This document shows positions 43,040 to 53,500 of a stretch of DNA of 64,000 bases, in pieces. A model generated the notes under the pieces. That model saw only the letters and a list, made by a program, of their open reading frames with translations, had not been told where the DNA came from and made no database searches. Location: positions 248,001 to 312,000 of the forward strand of contig NZ_JABCSC020000002.1 of the NCBI RefSeq assembly GCF_012972705.2. Reading direction: 5' to 3'. How positions within the stretch are numbered: position 1 is the first letter of the stretch; each line of letters starts with the position of its first letter. The stretch comes from Uliginosibacterium aquaticum. GTDB taxonomy: Bacteria > Pseudomonadota > Gammaproteobacteria > Burkholderiales > Rhodocyclaceae. A program made the position numbers and the translations under genes.

Positions 43040-44857
43040 ATGAGCCGTGCCATCCGCAACATCGCCATCATTGCCCACGTCGACCACGGCAAAACCACAC
43101 TGGTCGACCAACTTCTTCGCCAGTCCGGCACCTTTGCTGCCCACCAGGCCGTGACCGAACGCGTGATGGACAGCAACGATCTTGAAAAAGAGCGCGGCAT
43201 CACGATTCTGGCCAAGAACTGCGCGATCAAGTACGGCGACACCCATATCAACATCGTCGACACCCCGGGGCACGCTGACTTCGGCGGCGAAGTCGAGCGC
43301 GTGCTGTCGATGGTCGATTCCGTGCTGCTGCTGGTGGATGCCGTTGAAGGCCCGATGCCGCAAACCCGTTTCGTGACCCGCAAGGCACTGGCCATGGGCC
43401 TGAAGCCCATCGTCGTGGTCAACAAGATCGACCGTCCGGGCGCACGCCCGAACTGGGTCATCGACCAGACCTTCGATCTTTTCGACAAGCTCGGCGCCAC
43501 CGAAGAACAGCTGGATTTCCCGATTGTCTACGCCTCGGCACTGAATGGCTTTGCCATGCTCGACGCTGACCAACCGGGCACCGACATGAAGCCGCTGTTC
43601 GAAGCCATTCTCAAGCACGTGCCGCAACCGGAAGTGGATTCGGACGGCCCGCTGCAACTGCAGATCTGCTCGCTCGATTACTCCACCTATATCGGTCAGC
43701 TCGGCATCGGCCGCATCAAGCGCGGTCGCATCCGCCCGAACCAGGAAGTGGTCGTGATGTACGGCGACGAGAATAAGGGCAAGGCCAAGATCGGCCAGAT
43801 CCTGACCTTTGAAGGCCTTGAGCGCAAATCCTCAGAGCTGGCCGAAGCCGGCGACATCGTGCTGGTGTCCGGCATCAACCAGGTCGGCATCGGCGTGACC
43901 ATCTGTGACCCGGACCAACTCGACGGCATGAAGCCCATCGCCGTGGATGAGCCGACCCTGACCATGAACTTCATCGTGAACAGCTCCCCGCTGGCCGGCC
44001 GTGAAGGCAAGTTCGTGACCAGCCGCCAGATCCGCGAGCGCCTGGAAAAAGAACTCCTCAAGAACGTTGCCCTGCGTGTGGTCTATACCGACGACGCTGA
44101 CGTGTTTGAAGTTTCCGGTCGTGGCGAACTGCACCTGACCATCCTGCTCGAATCCATGCGCCGCGAAGGTTTCGAGCTGGCCGTGGGCCGCCCGCGCGTG
44201 GTGTTCAAGGAAATCGACGGGGTGAAGTGCGAGCCCTACGAAATGCTCACCGTGGATGTGGAAGAAGACAACCAGGGCGGCGTGATGGAAGAGCTCGGCC
44301 GCCGCCGTGGCGAACTGCAAGACATGGCGCCGGACGGCAAGGGCCGCGTGCGCCTCGAATACCGCATTCCGGCGCGTGGCCTGATCGGCTTCCAGGGCGA
44401 ATTCATGACCCTGACCCGCGGCACGGGTCTGGCCAGCCATGTGTTCGACGACTACGCCCCGGTGGCTGGCAACATGAGCGAGCGCCGCAACGGTGTGCTG
44501 ATCTCGCAGGACGACGGCGCCGCCGTGGCTTACTCCCTGTGGAAGCTGCAAGATCGCGGCCGCATGTTCGTGAGCCACAACGACCCGGTGTACGAAGGCA
44601 TGATCATCGGCATCCACTCGCGTGACAACGACCTCGTGGTCAACCCGATCAAGGGCAAGCAACTCACCAACGTGCGCGCCTCGGGTACCGATGAAGCCGT
44701 GCGTCTGGTACCGCCGATCGCACTGACGCTCGAATCCGCCATCGAGTTCATCGCTGATGACGAGTTGGTCGAAATCACGCCAAAGTCGATCCGCCTGCGC
44801 AAGCGCTACCTGAAGGAACACGAACGCAAGCGTGCCTTCCGCAGCGACGAAGCCTGA
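43040..44857 (+). CDS. typA: ribosome-associated GTPase TypA/BipA
   Basis: A 605-residue translational GTPase. G1 is [10 protein letters not shown]3 is DTPGHADF, G4 is [13 protein letters not shown]-like domains and the BipA C-terminal domain ([20 protein letters not shown]) follow. It helps 50S assembly and growth at low temperature. The ribosome binding site is weak, and a leader hairpin lies upstream. A strong terminator follows at 44878-44903. Confidence 0.96.
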   Translation: MSRAIRNIAIIAHVDHGKTTLVDQLLRQSGTFAAHQAVTERVMDSNDLEKERGITILAKNCAIKYGDTHINIVDTPGHADFGGEVERVLSMVDSVLLLVDAVEGPMPQTRFVTRKALAMGLKPIVVVNKIDRPGARPNWVIDQTFDLFDKLGATEEQLDFPIVYASALNGFAMLDADQPGTDMKPLFEAILKHVPQPEVDSDGPLQLQICSLDYSTYIGQLGIGRIKRGRIRPNQEVVVMYGDENKGKAKIGQILTFEGLERKSSELAEAGDIVLVSGINQVGIGVTICDPDQLDGMKPIAVDEPTLTMNFIVNSSPLAGREGKFVTSRQIRERLEKELLKNVALRVVYTDDADVFEVSGRGELHLTILLESMRREGFELAVGRPRVVFKEIDGVKCEPYEMLTVDVEEDNQGGVMEELGRRRGELQDMAPDGKGRVRLEYRIPARGLIGFQGEFMTLTRGTGLASHVFDDYAPVAGNMSERRNGVLISQDDGAAVAYSLWKLQDRGRMFVSHNDPVYEGMIIGIHSRDNDLVVNPIKGKQLTNVRASGTDEAVRLVPPIALTLESAIEFIADDELVEITPKSIRLRKRYLKEHERKRAFRSDEA

Positions 44858-44877
44858 ACACGGCAAAGTATCACCAG

Positions 44878-44903
44878 AGGCCATCCTGCGGGATGGCCTT
44901 TTT
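44878..44903 (+). terminator. rho-independent terminator of typA
   Basis: AGGCCATCC (44878-44886) pairs exactly with GGATGGCCT (44891-44899) across a TGCG loop, followed by a five-T run. It starts 20 bases after the typA stop codon. Confidence 0.9.
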
Positions 44904-44990
44904 CGTTTCGGCGGCGCATAAAAAACATCAAAGCCGCTTTCGTGCTGCAGCCATTACAATCCCGCCACCCTAGCCCAAGGAGCGCCCGCC

Positions 44991-46325
44991 TTGATTTCGC
45001 GCCTGCTGACTGCCAGCCTCAGCCTGCTCTGCCTTTGCGGCAGCCCCTTCCTGCACGCCGCCGAGCCTGAAACGGTCAGCCTTCAGTTCGCCAACGCCCT
45101 GACTGCCCCGGCGCCCGCGGCGGGCACAACAGCAAACAGTGAAGGCGCCAGCACGCCGGTCACAACCGAACTGCCGCAGCGCACCCCTATCAATACCGGT
45201 GCCCATGCCAAAGCCAGTTCCGACCTGTGGGACCGTATCCGCAAAGGCTTCGGCATCCCCAATCTGGTGGACAACCCGAATGTTGACCGCCACATCGCCG
45301 CTTTCCAGGCCCGCCCGCAAGCCATCACCAATCTGATGGAGCGTGGCAGCAAGTATCTCTATCACATCGTCAGCGAACTCGAAGCGCGTGGCATGCCGAC
45401 CGAGTTGGCCTTGCTGCCACTGGTGGAGTCGGCCTACAACCCGATGGCCTTCTCGCCAGCCAAGGCCGCCGGCTTGTGGCAGTTCATTCCCTCAACTGGG
45501 CGAGACTTCCGTCTGCAGCAGAACTGGTGGGTGGATGAGCGTCGCGACGTGCTGGCCTCCACCGCCGCCGCACTGACCTACCTGCAGGCCGTATACGAAC
45601 TTCAAGGCGACTGGCACCTCGCGCTGGCCTCTTACAACTGGGGTGAAAACGCGGTGCTGCGCGCAGTGAACTCCAACCGCAATGCCGGCCGGCCGACCGA
45701 CTACAACAGCCTGCGCATGCCCAAGGAAACGGCCCAATACGTGCCCAAGCTGCAAGCCGTGAAAATGATCGTGGCCAACCCGGAGCGCTATGGCCTGCGC
45801 CTCCCCCCCATCCCGGACGAACCCTATTTCGTGACGGTGGAGCGTGATCAAGGCATGGATGTGGCACTCGCAGCGAAATTCGCCGAAATGCCGCTGAACG
45901 AATTCCTGGCCCTAAACCCTGCCTATAACCGCCCGATCATTCCCGGCAACCATGATGCAGACCTGATCTTGCCAGTCGACAACGCACGCAAGTTCAGCGA
46001 GAACTTTGCCGCCCACGGTGGCCCGCTGCTGAGCTGGAAGACCTATTCACTGCCACGCGGGGCGCGCGTCGAGCAGGTCGCCCAAAGCCTCAAGCTGAGC
46101 CCGGACGCTCTGCGCAGTGCCAATGGCCTGCCCCCACGCGCCAAACTGGCAGCCGGCTATACCTTGCTTGTGCCGCACGCCACCGACATCACAGCGCCGA
46201 TCGAAACGGCAGAAACCAGCAAGCCTGGCGTTCAAAACAAGAGCTCCAGTCGTGCTCCATCGCCGGCCCTGAACAAGGCTGCGGCACGCGCACCAGCCAA
46301 GAAAACACCGACTCGGCGCGGCTGA
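44991..46325 (+). CDS. mltD: membrane-bound lytic murein transglycosylase D-like
   Basis: A 444-residue peptidoglycan-cleaving enzyme. Residues 1-23 are a signal peptide without clear lipobox. The SLT domain includes the catalytic glutamate E146 in LLPLVESAYNPMAFS and the AAGLWQFIPSTGRDF segment. One LysM-type domain lies at about residues 345-395 (YSLPRGARVEQVAQSLKLS). The C-terminal 50 residues are Lys/Ala/Pro-rich. The start is TTG 44991, preceded by CCAAGGAGCG. pabBC begins one base after the stop. Confidence 0.9.
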   Translation: MISRLLTASLSLLCLCGSPFLHAAEPETVSLQFANALTAPAPAAGTTANSEGASTPVTTELPQRTPINTGAHAKASSDLWDRIRKGFGIPNLVDNPNVDRHIAAFQARPQAITNLMERGSKYLYHIVSELEARGMPTELALLPLVESAYNPMAFSPAKAAGLWQFIPSTGRDFRLQQNWWVDERRDVLASTAAALTYLQAVYELQGDWHLALASYNWGENAVLRAVNSNRNAGRPTDYNSLRMPKETAQYVPKLQAVKMIVANPERYGLRLPPIPDEPYFVTVERDQGMDVALAAKFAEMPLNEFLALNPAYNRPIIPGNHDADLILPVDNARKFSENFAAHGGPLLSWKTYSLPRGARVEQVAQSLKLSPDALRSANGLPPRAKLAAGYTLLVPHATDITAPIETAETSKPGVQNKSSSRAPSPALNKAAARAPAKKTPTRRG

Positions 46326-46326
46326 C

Positions 46327-48117
46327 ATGCAACAGTTGGGGGCCAGCGCCTTCGCGCTGTTTGAGGACAATCTCGCCCAAGCGCCGCGCGCCTGTCTGCT
46401 TGAAGGACTTGAACAGCGCCTGCTTGCGCACCACCCCAGCGAACTGGCGGAATTTTTCGAGCGTCTGGAGGCTACCCAAGCAAGCGGCCGCTGGATTGCC
46501 CTCGCGGCCCGCTATGAGCTCGGCAGCGCCTTCGAACCCCATCTGCCACACCGCCACAGTTCCCAGCCTCTGCTACAGGCCTGGGTGTTCGCCCACCGAA
46601 GTGAGCTCAGCGGCGATGCGCTCGCCCGCTGGTGGCAGATGCAGGCTGCCGCACTCAGCCCGCAAGCGCGTGAAGCCGGCTTGCTGCGCCTTGAAGCCGA
46701 TTGGGACGAAGCGCGCCATGCCATTGCCTGCCAGCGCATCCTTGATTACATCCACGCCGGCGATTGCTATCAGGTCAACCTGACTTTTCCCCTGCGGGGC
46801 CAGATCTATGGCCATCCGCTGGCGCTCGCCGCTCGGCTGCGCGAGGCACAACCCGTGGCTCACGGCGTGCTGATCCACGACGGCAAAGACTGGATCATTT
46901 CGCGCTCACCGGAACTCTTCGTCGAGCGTCACGCGAGTACCCTCACCTGCCGCCCGATGAAGGGCACTGCCACACGCAGCGAAGATCCGCAGGCGGATGC
47001 CGCAGCCGCCAGCCGCCTCGTGCATTCGGACAAGGATCGCGCCGAGAACCTGATGATCGTAGATCTGATCCGCAACGACCTTGGCCGTCTTGCCCCCGCC
47101 GGAGGGGTGCGCGTCGAACAGATGTTCTCGCTGGAAACCTATCCCAGCGTGCATCAGCTCACCTCCACGGTCAGCGCAGAGCCCGTCAGCGCCCCCCTGG
47201 AAACCATCCTCCACGCACTGTTCCCCTGCGGTTCGATCACCGGCGCGCCAAAGATACGTGCCATGCAGATCATCAACGAGCTTGAAGACGGCCCGCGCGG
47301 CATTTACTGCGGCGCGCTGGGCTGGCTCGCACCGGAGGGCGAGTTCAGCCTCAATGTGCCGATCCGTACCCTGTTGGTGGATTCCGAGGGCACTTGCCGT
47401 CTGGATGTGGGCAGTGGGGTCGTAGCCGATTCAGAGCCGGCCGCCGAGTATCGCGAGTGCCTCACTAAAGGCCACTTCCTCACCCAGCTTGAACCGCCCC
47501 TGCAACTCATTGAAACCCTGCGCTGGACGCCCTCAGAGGGCTATCCATTCTTGAACGGCCACCTCGAACGCCTGCAGGCCTCGGCCCGCACACTGGCCTT
47601 CAGTTGCCCTCTGACTGAGATCCGCGCAGCACTGCAAGCGCTGGCCGATATCCTGCCTGGTAGCGCACAGCGCGTGCGTCTGCTGCTGTCACGCAACGGA
47701 CAGTTCAGCCTGCAAAACGCTGCACACGCCGAGACTCCAGCCACAGCCCGCTTCGCGTTGGCAGACTGGGCACTCGATCCGCAAGACCCACGCCTGTCGC
47801 ACAAGACCACCGCACGCCAGTTCTACGACAGCGCCTTGCAGAGCGCACTACAACGCGGCCTCTTCGACCTCGTGTTCTGCAACACGCGTGGCGAATTGTG
47901 CGAAGGCGCGCGTAGCAACCTTTTTCTCGAGATTGAGGGGGAGATGCTCACCCCCGCCAGCCACTGCGGCCTGCTGCCAGGCGTACTGCGTGCCAGCCTG
48001 CTGGCCAGTGGCAAGGCCCGTGAAGCCGTACTGCAACGCGAGGATCTGGCGCGCGCCAACCGTATCTGGCTGGGCAACGCCTTGCGTGGCCTGATAGAAG
48101 TCACGCAGGCAACTTGA
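46327..48117 (+). CDS. pabBC: bifunctional aminodeoxychorismate synthase I / lyase (PabB-PabC fusion)
   Basis: A 596-residue fusion making 4-aminobenzoate for folate. Residues about 1-385 are PabB (chorismate-binding: RPMKGTATRSEDPQAD, MIVDLIRNDLGRLAPAGGV, PCGSITGAPKIRAM). Residues about 395-596 are PabC, a fold IV PLP enzyme (HLERLQASARTLAF, LVFCNTRGELCEGARSNLF). The fusion is frequent in betaproteobacteria. The glutaminase PabA is not nearby. Only one base separates it from mltD. Confidence 0.93.
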   Translation: MQQLGASAFALFEDNLAQAPRACLLEGLEQRLLAHHPSELAEFFERLEATQASGRWIALAARYELGSAFEPHLPHRHSSQPLLQAWVFAHRSELSGDALARWWQMQAAALSPQAREAGLLRLEADWDEARHAIACQRILDYIHAGDCYQVNLTFPLRGQIYGHPLALAARLREAQPVAHGVLIHDGKDWIISRSPELFVERHASTLTCRPMKGTATRSEDPQADAAAASRLVHSDKDRAENLMIVDLIRNDLGRLAPAGGVRVEQMFSLETYPSVHQLTSTVSAEPVSAPLETILHALFPCGSITGAPKIRAMQIINELEDGPRGIYCGALGWLAPEGEFSLNVPIRTLLVDSEGTCRLDVGSGVVADSEPAAEYRECLTKGHFLTQLEPPLQLIETLRWTPSEGYPFLNGHLERLQASARTLAFSCPLTEIRAALQALADILPGSAQRVRLLLSRNGQFSLQNAAHAETPATARFALADWALDPQDPRLSHKTTARQFYDSALQSALQRGLFDLVFCNTRGELCEGARSNLFLEIEGEMLTPASHCGLLPGVLRASLLASGKAREAVLQREDLARANRIWLGNALRGLIEVTQAT

Positions 48118-48155
48118 GTGGCATCTGCGCCGCTGCTCGCGGCACAGGAAAAGCC

Positions 48156-50420
48156 TCAGATCGCGTCGAAATTGCTGCGTCGTTCGCGCAACCAGGCATC
48201 CATCTGCTCGGCAGCCATCGGCCGGGCGAAATGAAAACCCTGCAGCAGGCTGCACCCCAGAGTCTCCAGCATGGAGGCCTGGGCTGCGCTCTCCACCCCC
48301 TCCCCCATCAGCGCCAGCTTACGCTTGCACGCCAGCTCAGCGATGGCTGCAGGCAGCGCTGTAGCCTCAGGTGTTTCACCGAAGTTGGCCAACAGGTTCC
48401 GATCAAGCTTGATCCGATCGACCGGAAAAGTACCGAGCTGGCTCAGGGACGCCCGGCCACAACCAAAGTTGTCGAGTGCCAAGCGTACGCCCAGCTCGCG
48501 CAAGCCGCGCAACTGATGCTGCAACAGCCCAGGCTCTTCGAAAGCGATGCTTTCATCAAGATCCAGCACTAGCCGATCTGCTTCCACATCACTGTATTCA
48601 AGCTGGGCCCGCAAGCGCTGCACGAAGCGCTCGTCGCGCAGTTGCACCGAGGAGATGTTCAGCGTTAGTTCGAGACCACGCCAGCCCTGGCGCCGCCAGA
48701 TACCGAAGCGCTCCAGCGCCTGACCCAGCACCCACTGGCCCAGCTCATGAACCATGCCGGTACGCTCCGCGAGCGGAATAAAACGGGCGGGCGACACCAG
48801 CTCTCCAAAATCGTTGCGCCAGCGCAGCAACACCTCAAGCCCCTGCAACTCACCGCTGCCAGCCTGCACAATGGGCTGCCAGCACAGGCTCAGACCACGC
48901 TTGAAATCAATGGCGGCGCGCAGACTGTGCAACATCGCCACCCGGGTCTGTACGTCGTCCGACATCATCGCCGAAAAGACGCTGAAAGCGCTCCCCCCGG
49001 CTTGCCGGGCCTGATTCAGCGCCAGACTGGCGTTGCGCATGAGCTCCACCGCATTGCCCTTGCACTCCGCAAGGCGCACCAGTCCGATACGCAACTGTAC
49101 CGTGAGCGCGTGGCCATGAACAAAGAAAGCCTGCTCGAAAGCCTTGTTGATGAGCGCCGGATCGAGCGCATTTTCCGGACCGAAAATACCGAAGATGTCA
49201 CCAGACACCCGCGCCAGCGTGACACCCGGACCCAGTGCGCTGCGCAGGCGCTTGGCTACAGCCACCAGCAAGGTGTCGCCACAGCGATAGCCCAGCGCAT
49301 CATTGATTTCGGAAAACCGCACCACATCCGCCAGAGCCAGGCAACGCGAACCACCCTGACGCACCAGCAGATCCTGATCGACTTCATTGATGAAGCGTGT
49401 GCGGTTTGGAAGATGGGTCAGCGGATCATAGAAAGCGAAGAAATCGAGGCGCTCGATCAGATCAACGTTCTCGAACCCCACTCCAAGACTGGCCGCGAAC
49501 ATTTCCACCAGTCGTTGCTGCAAGCTACGCAGGGGATGTGGATGGTCCACCACCACTACCGCGTCACGCCCGCCATTGCCGAGCCAGAGCAAGAAACGCC
49601 CGGCTTCGAAAACACAGGTATGCGCTGCCAGGCAACGCCGGATACCGCGCTGCATCTCCACATCCACGCTGCGCTCGATCGCGCAGCCGGCCAGGTTGGC
49701 GTAGCGCCCACGGCCACACACCACGTGCAGCCCGGCCTCACCCGGCGTAGCCGAGCTGTGCTCCATGGCTACCAGCGCATCGGCAGGCCCCCCCAGGATT
49801 TCTTCGATGCGCTCAAGCAGTACCCGCGAGAACTCGAGTGAGCTGCGCAGGCGGAAAACCGTATTGGCCGCACGCGAGACGGCATCCATGCCGCGATTGG
49901 CCGCACGCACGGTTTCGATCTGCTCGTAAGCGCGCACGGCGGCGGTAAGCGTCGTGATCAGGCGGGTTTGCGAAAGCTCTGACTTGGTACGGTAGTCATT
50001 GATGTCGTAGCGCCGGATCACTTCCAGTTCCGGCGCATAGCCAGGCTGGCCAGTGCGCAGCACGATGCGCACAGAATGCATGCCGAGCTCGTTGCGGACG
50101 GTATCGACCAGGCGCAAACCGGCGTCCGGCGTTTCCATCACCACATCCAGCATCGCCACTGCCACGCCTGGATGTTCACGCAGCATTGCTTCGGCCTCGC
50201 GCGCGCTGTAGGCATGCAGCAATTCGAGCGGACGCTCGTCAATGTGAAAACCGCGCAGTGCGAAAGCGGTAGCGCGGTGCACCTCGTCATCGTCGTCAGT
50301 GATCAGGATTTTCCAGGGTGCGGGCCCCTCTTTCACCGGATGAGCCAGCGCTTCGTCGACGAACTCCAGCATGTCGCCCGCCTGCGCTATCGCATCCCCC
50401 TGCTCGATGGTCGAACTCAC
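48156..50420 (-). CDS. response regulator REC-DUF3369-GGDEF-EAL with degenerate catalytic motifs
   Basis: A 754-residue signalling protein. Residues about 36-165 are a receiver domain, with acidic D42-D45 and likely phosphoacceptor D92. Residues about 175-325 are DUF3369. Residues about 330-485 are GGDEF-like, but the active site reads SGDIF (406-410). Residues about 495-745 are EAL-like; E529 of EVL remains, while the usual Asp pair is D650-N651 and the ELTES segment reads DLDES (620-624). Cyclase activity looks lost and phosphodiesterase activity doubtful, so it may be a phosphorylation-controlled c-di-GMP receptor. GTG 50420 has GGGAGGA upstream. No histidine kinase gene lies nearby. Confidence 0.9.
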   Translation of the reverse strand: MSSTIEQGDAIAQAGDMLEFVDEALAHPVKEGPAPWKILITDDDDEVHRATAFALRGFHIDERPLELLHAYSAREAEAMLREHPGVAVAMLDVVMETPDAGLRLVDTVRNELGMHSVRIVLRTGQPGYAPELEVIRRYDINDYRTKSELSQTRLITTLTAAVRAYEQIETVRAANRGMDAVSRAANTVFRLRSSLEFSRVLLERIEEILGGPADALVAMEHSSATPGEAGLHVVCGRGRYANLAGCAIERSVDVEMQRGIRRCLAAHTCVFEAGRFLLWLGNGGRDAVVVVDHPHPLRSLQQRLVEMFAASLGVGFENVDLIERLDFFAFYDPLTHLPNRTRFINEVDQDLLVRQGGSRCLALADVVRFSEINDALGYRCGDTLLVAVAKRLRSALGPGVTLARVSGDIFGIFGPENALDPALINKAFEQAFFVHGHALTVQLRIGLVRLAECKGNAVELMRNASLALNQARQAGGSAFSVFSAMMSDDVQTRVAMLHSLRAAIDFKRGLSLCWQPIVQAGSGELQGLEVLLRWRNDFGELVSPARFIPLAERTGMVHELGQWVLGQALERFGIWRRQGWRGLELTLNISSVQLRDERFVQRLRAQLEYSDVEADRLVLDLDESIAFEEPGLLQHQLRGLRELGVRLALDNFGCGRASLSQLGTFPVDRIKLDRNLLANFGETPEATALPAAIAELACKRKLALMGEGVESAAQASMLETLGCSLLQGFHFARPMAAEQMDAWLRERRSNFDAI

Positions 50421-50566
50421 CGTACGTCCTCCCGGAATGCTCCACCTGATAACGTGGCGTCCCTGTCCACTGCCCCCATGCCCCGCTCCTGCCTATCCGT
50501 AACCATCTCTTTCAGTATCGGCAGGGAAAGCGAAAACTTGTGTCCTGGAGCCGGCTTTTTTCTGCT

Positions 50567-53500
50567 TCAGCGCAACATGAATTCGACGCGGGCTTGCAGA
50601 GGCTTCCCCTCTTCCGCCTCCCGGTTGGCTACGAGAAAAACCCGCGCCGGATCCACGCCATTTTTCTCGAGCAGATGCGCCCGCACAGTCTGTGCCCGCG
50701 TTCTGGCCAAAGTCTGCAGGTCGGCCGGGGTAATCGCGAAGCTGCCCTGCAGGATGCGCTCCATCTCGGCAGGTGACTGATCCTTCAGAATGCCCAGCGC
50801 GTTACGCGGCCGGGCATCAATTTTCTCGCTTTCATACACACGCTTGAGTAGTGCAGGATATTCCGCAGCCTCGATCTGCAAGGCATCCACCTGATCAACA
50901 CTGTCGCCGCGCCGAACCAGTTGCTCAGCTTTAAGGGCGCGCACCCGGGCATCAAGGCGGGCACGCTTGAGGCCCGTCGTGTCGGATGCCGGATCGGCAC
51001 TACCAGCGATCTCCAGCTTCAGCACCGGCCGGCTCGTCAGACCCTTGGCCAGCCCCCCCAGCTTGTCGGATGCCGCCTTGTTGAGCGTCGCCGAACCTGG
51101 CTCGAAATCCACCCAAGCCAGAGCCTCCGCCTCTTCGCCGAAGATCGAGCCCAATAAGGCGAAGGGCGCTGTTACTGCCTTGCCGATCAGATTGCTAATG
51201 ACTCTGATGATCACGCCTCCGACCGAAAATTCAGGGTCATCGAGCGAACCGCTGATCGGCAGGTTGATGTCGATCATGCCGTTGCGATCTTTCAGCAGGG
51301 AGACGGCAAACAGCACCGGCAATTTCGTCGCGTCCGGGCTGTCCACCTTGTCGCCAAAGCTCAGCTGATCCAGCTTGACACTGTTCTTTGCCGTGAGCTG
51401 GCGATCACGGATCTGGTACTGCACGTCCATCGACAGCTTGCCCTTGTCGATGCCGTAGCCCACGTAGCGCCCGGCATAGGTCGAAGCGGAGGTGAGATCC
51501 ACATCCCGCACCTGGGCCTGGATATCGAGAAAGCCGTCCTGCCGGAACGGGTTGAGGCTGCCATAGAGCTTCACCGGCGCAGAGCCATCCAGACTGGCGC
51601 CGAGATCGAGCAGCGCCACCGAGCTTTCATCTGAGGATAGCCCTCCCAGACTGCCGTTCAGCGCCAGCAGATTGGCGTCGTAATTGGGCTTCACGAAACG
51701 ATCGCTGAAACGCACCTGGCCCTTCTCCAGCACAATGCGCTCGACCCTGACCCTAGGCAGTGGTTTCTTCACAGCACTTGCCGCAGCCGACGGTGCAGCT
51801 TGCGGCGCAGCGGCCATCTGAGCAGCTTCGTGGGCTGTGATCTCGCGCAGGTTCAGACGCCCCTGCGCATCCAGAATCAGGCGGGTATAGAAGTCACTCA
51901 GACGAATTTCGCGACTGCTGAAGCCCAGCGGCTCGGTCTGCACGCTCATGTCCTGCAGCGCGAGGCGCCTCCAGCGCAGGAAGTCCTCTTCATTCACCCG
52001 GTCCAGCATGTTGAAATCATCTACCGCCAGCGCGCCGGCAAAACGGATGTCCGGCTGGCTTTTGGCGAGATCGAAATCAAGCTTGCCTTTTGCAGTCAGC
52101 GTACCTCGGGTGAGCAGCACGCGGAATTGATCTTCAAGATAAGCTTGGGCCGGCAGTAGCTCCACCGCACTCAGGTCGAGATTTACGCGCCCACGCAGCG
52201 GCTCGGTAGAAAAAGCAGCGTCCGCATTCATGCGCCCGTTGCGATTGATGCGCGCGCTCAGGCTTGCCTTGGCCTGTGCATTGCGCCGAGAGCTCCAGTC
52301 CTGCAGGCTCAGCCCCAGTTCGCGCACATCAACGACTACCGGCACACTGCTGCTGCGATCCTCAATGCGCACGCCGCCCTCATTGATCTCGGCCCTACCC
52401 ACACTGAATTGCCAGGGCTGCTCGGGTTCGGCCGCCGGAGCAGCCTCCAGCACTGCTTCAGCCGCGCGCTCCAGGCGATCCTTGAGCACCTTGCGGGCCT
52501 TCGAATCAGCATTCGAATGGCTCTGGAACATGTCTGCCAGGTTCAGCACGCCGTCAGCATCACGCTGCAGCAAGGCTTGCAGGCCACGATTGCTGAAACG
52601 GCCGATATGGAGTTCGCGCAGTTCCAGATCCATGCGCATTTCTTCCGCACGAGTCTGCGGCACCTTCAGCAGAATGCTGCGCTGACCAGCCTTGTCCGGC
52701 TTTGCGGCCGCATCTGCAAGGCTGAAATCCCGCAGATCCAGCGCCATTTTGTCGAGCCTGACTGCAGGACCGGCCTTGCCGGGTGCCACGCTGAACTCGC
52801 CCGCCAGCGCCGTTTCCCCCTTGAATAAGGCGCGCGGCAAGGCGGCCTGATAGTAGGGGCGCAAGGGTTCAAGCTGCATGCCGGCAAACGCAAAACGGCC
52901 GCTGTAGGTTTCGGCTAGTACGTTCAGTTGGGCCTGCAGATCGATGCGCAAGCTCTTTTCGCTGGCCGCCTGCAAGGTAAAACTGGCGGGTTTGCTGGTG
53001 CCAAGATCAAACTGGCTCAGTTGCACCTCAAAAGGATCGAGCTTGAGTGCAAAACCGCCGGGCACGGCTTCGTCGTGCCAATTGAGGCGCCCATGGCTCA
53101 CGCTCAATTTGTCGATCAGCACGCGCGGCAGCGCCCGCTTCGCGGACAGATCCGACTTTGCCTTGCCTGCCGGTACGGCGAACTCCCCGACCAGGCGCTC
53201 CAGACGGAAGCGACGGTCCTTCTCGCGCAACAATTCGATCTGCGGCGCTTCGACATTCAGCGCACGCACATGCAGCAAGGGCTGGCTGGCAAGCGGCTCC
53301 ACTCGCTCAAGCTCCACCTGCAGGCTCTGCACTGCGAGCAGATCGGCGCCGGTGTGTTCCTTGATCTTCAAGTCCTTGAGACCGAAACGACCGCTCACCG
53401 CCAACGCAGCAGGTTTGTCGCCCAATGCCTCCTCCCAGTGCAAACGCAGGGCGGAGCCGAAATGAGCCTGCTCGATGCGCACCGGCAGCTTCACCGGCAC

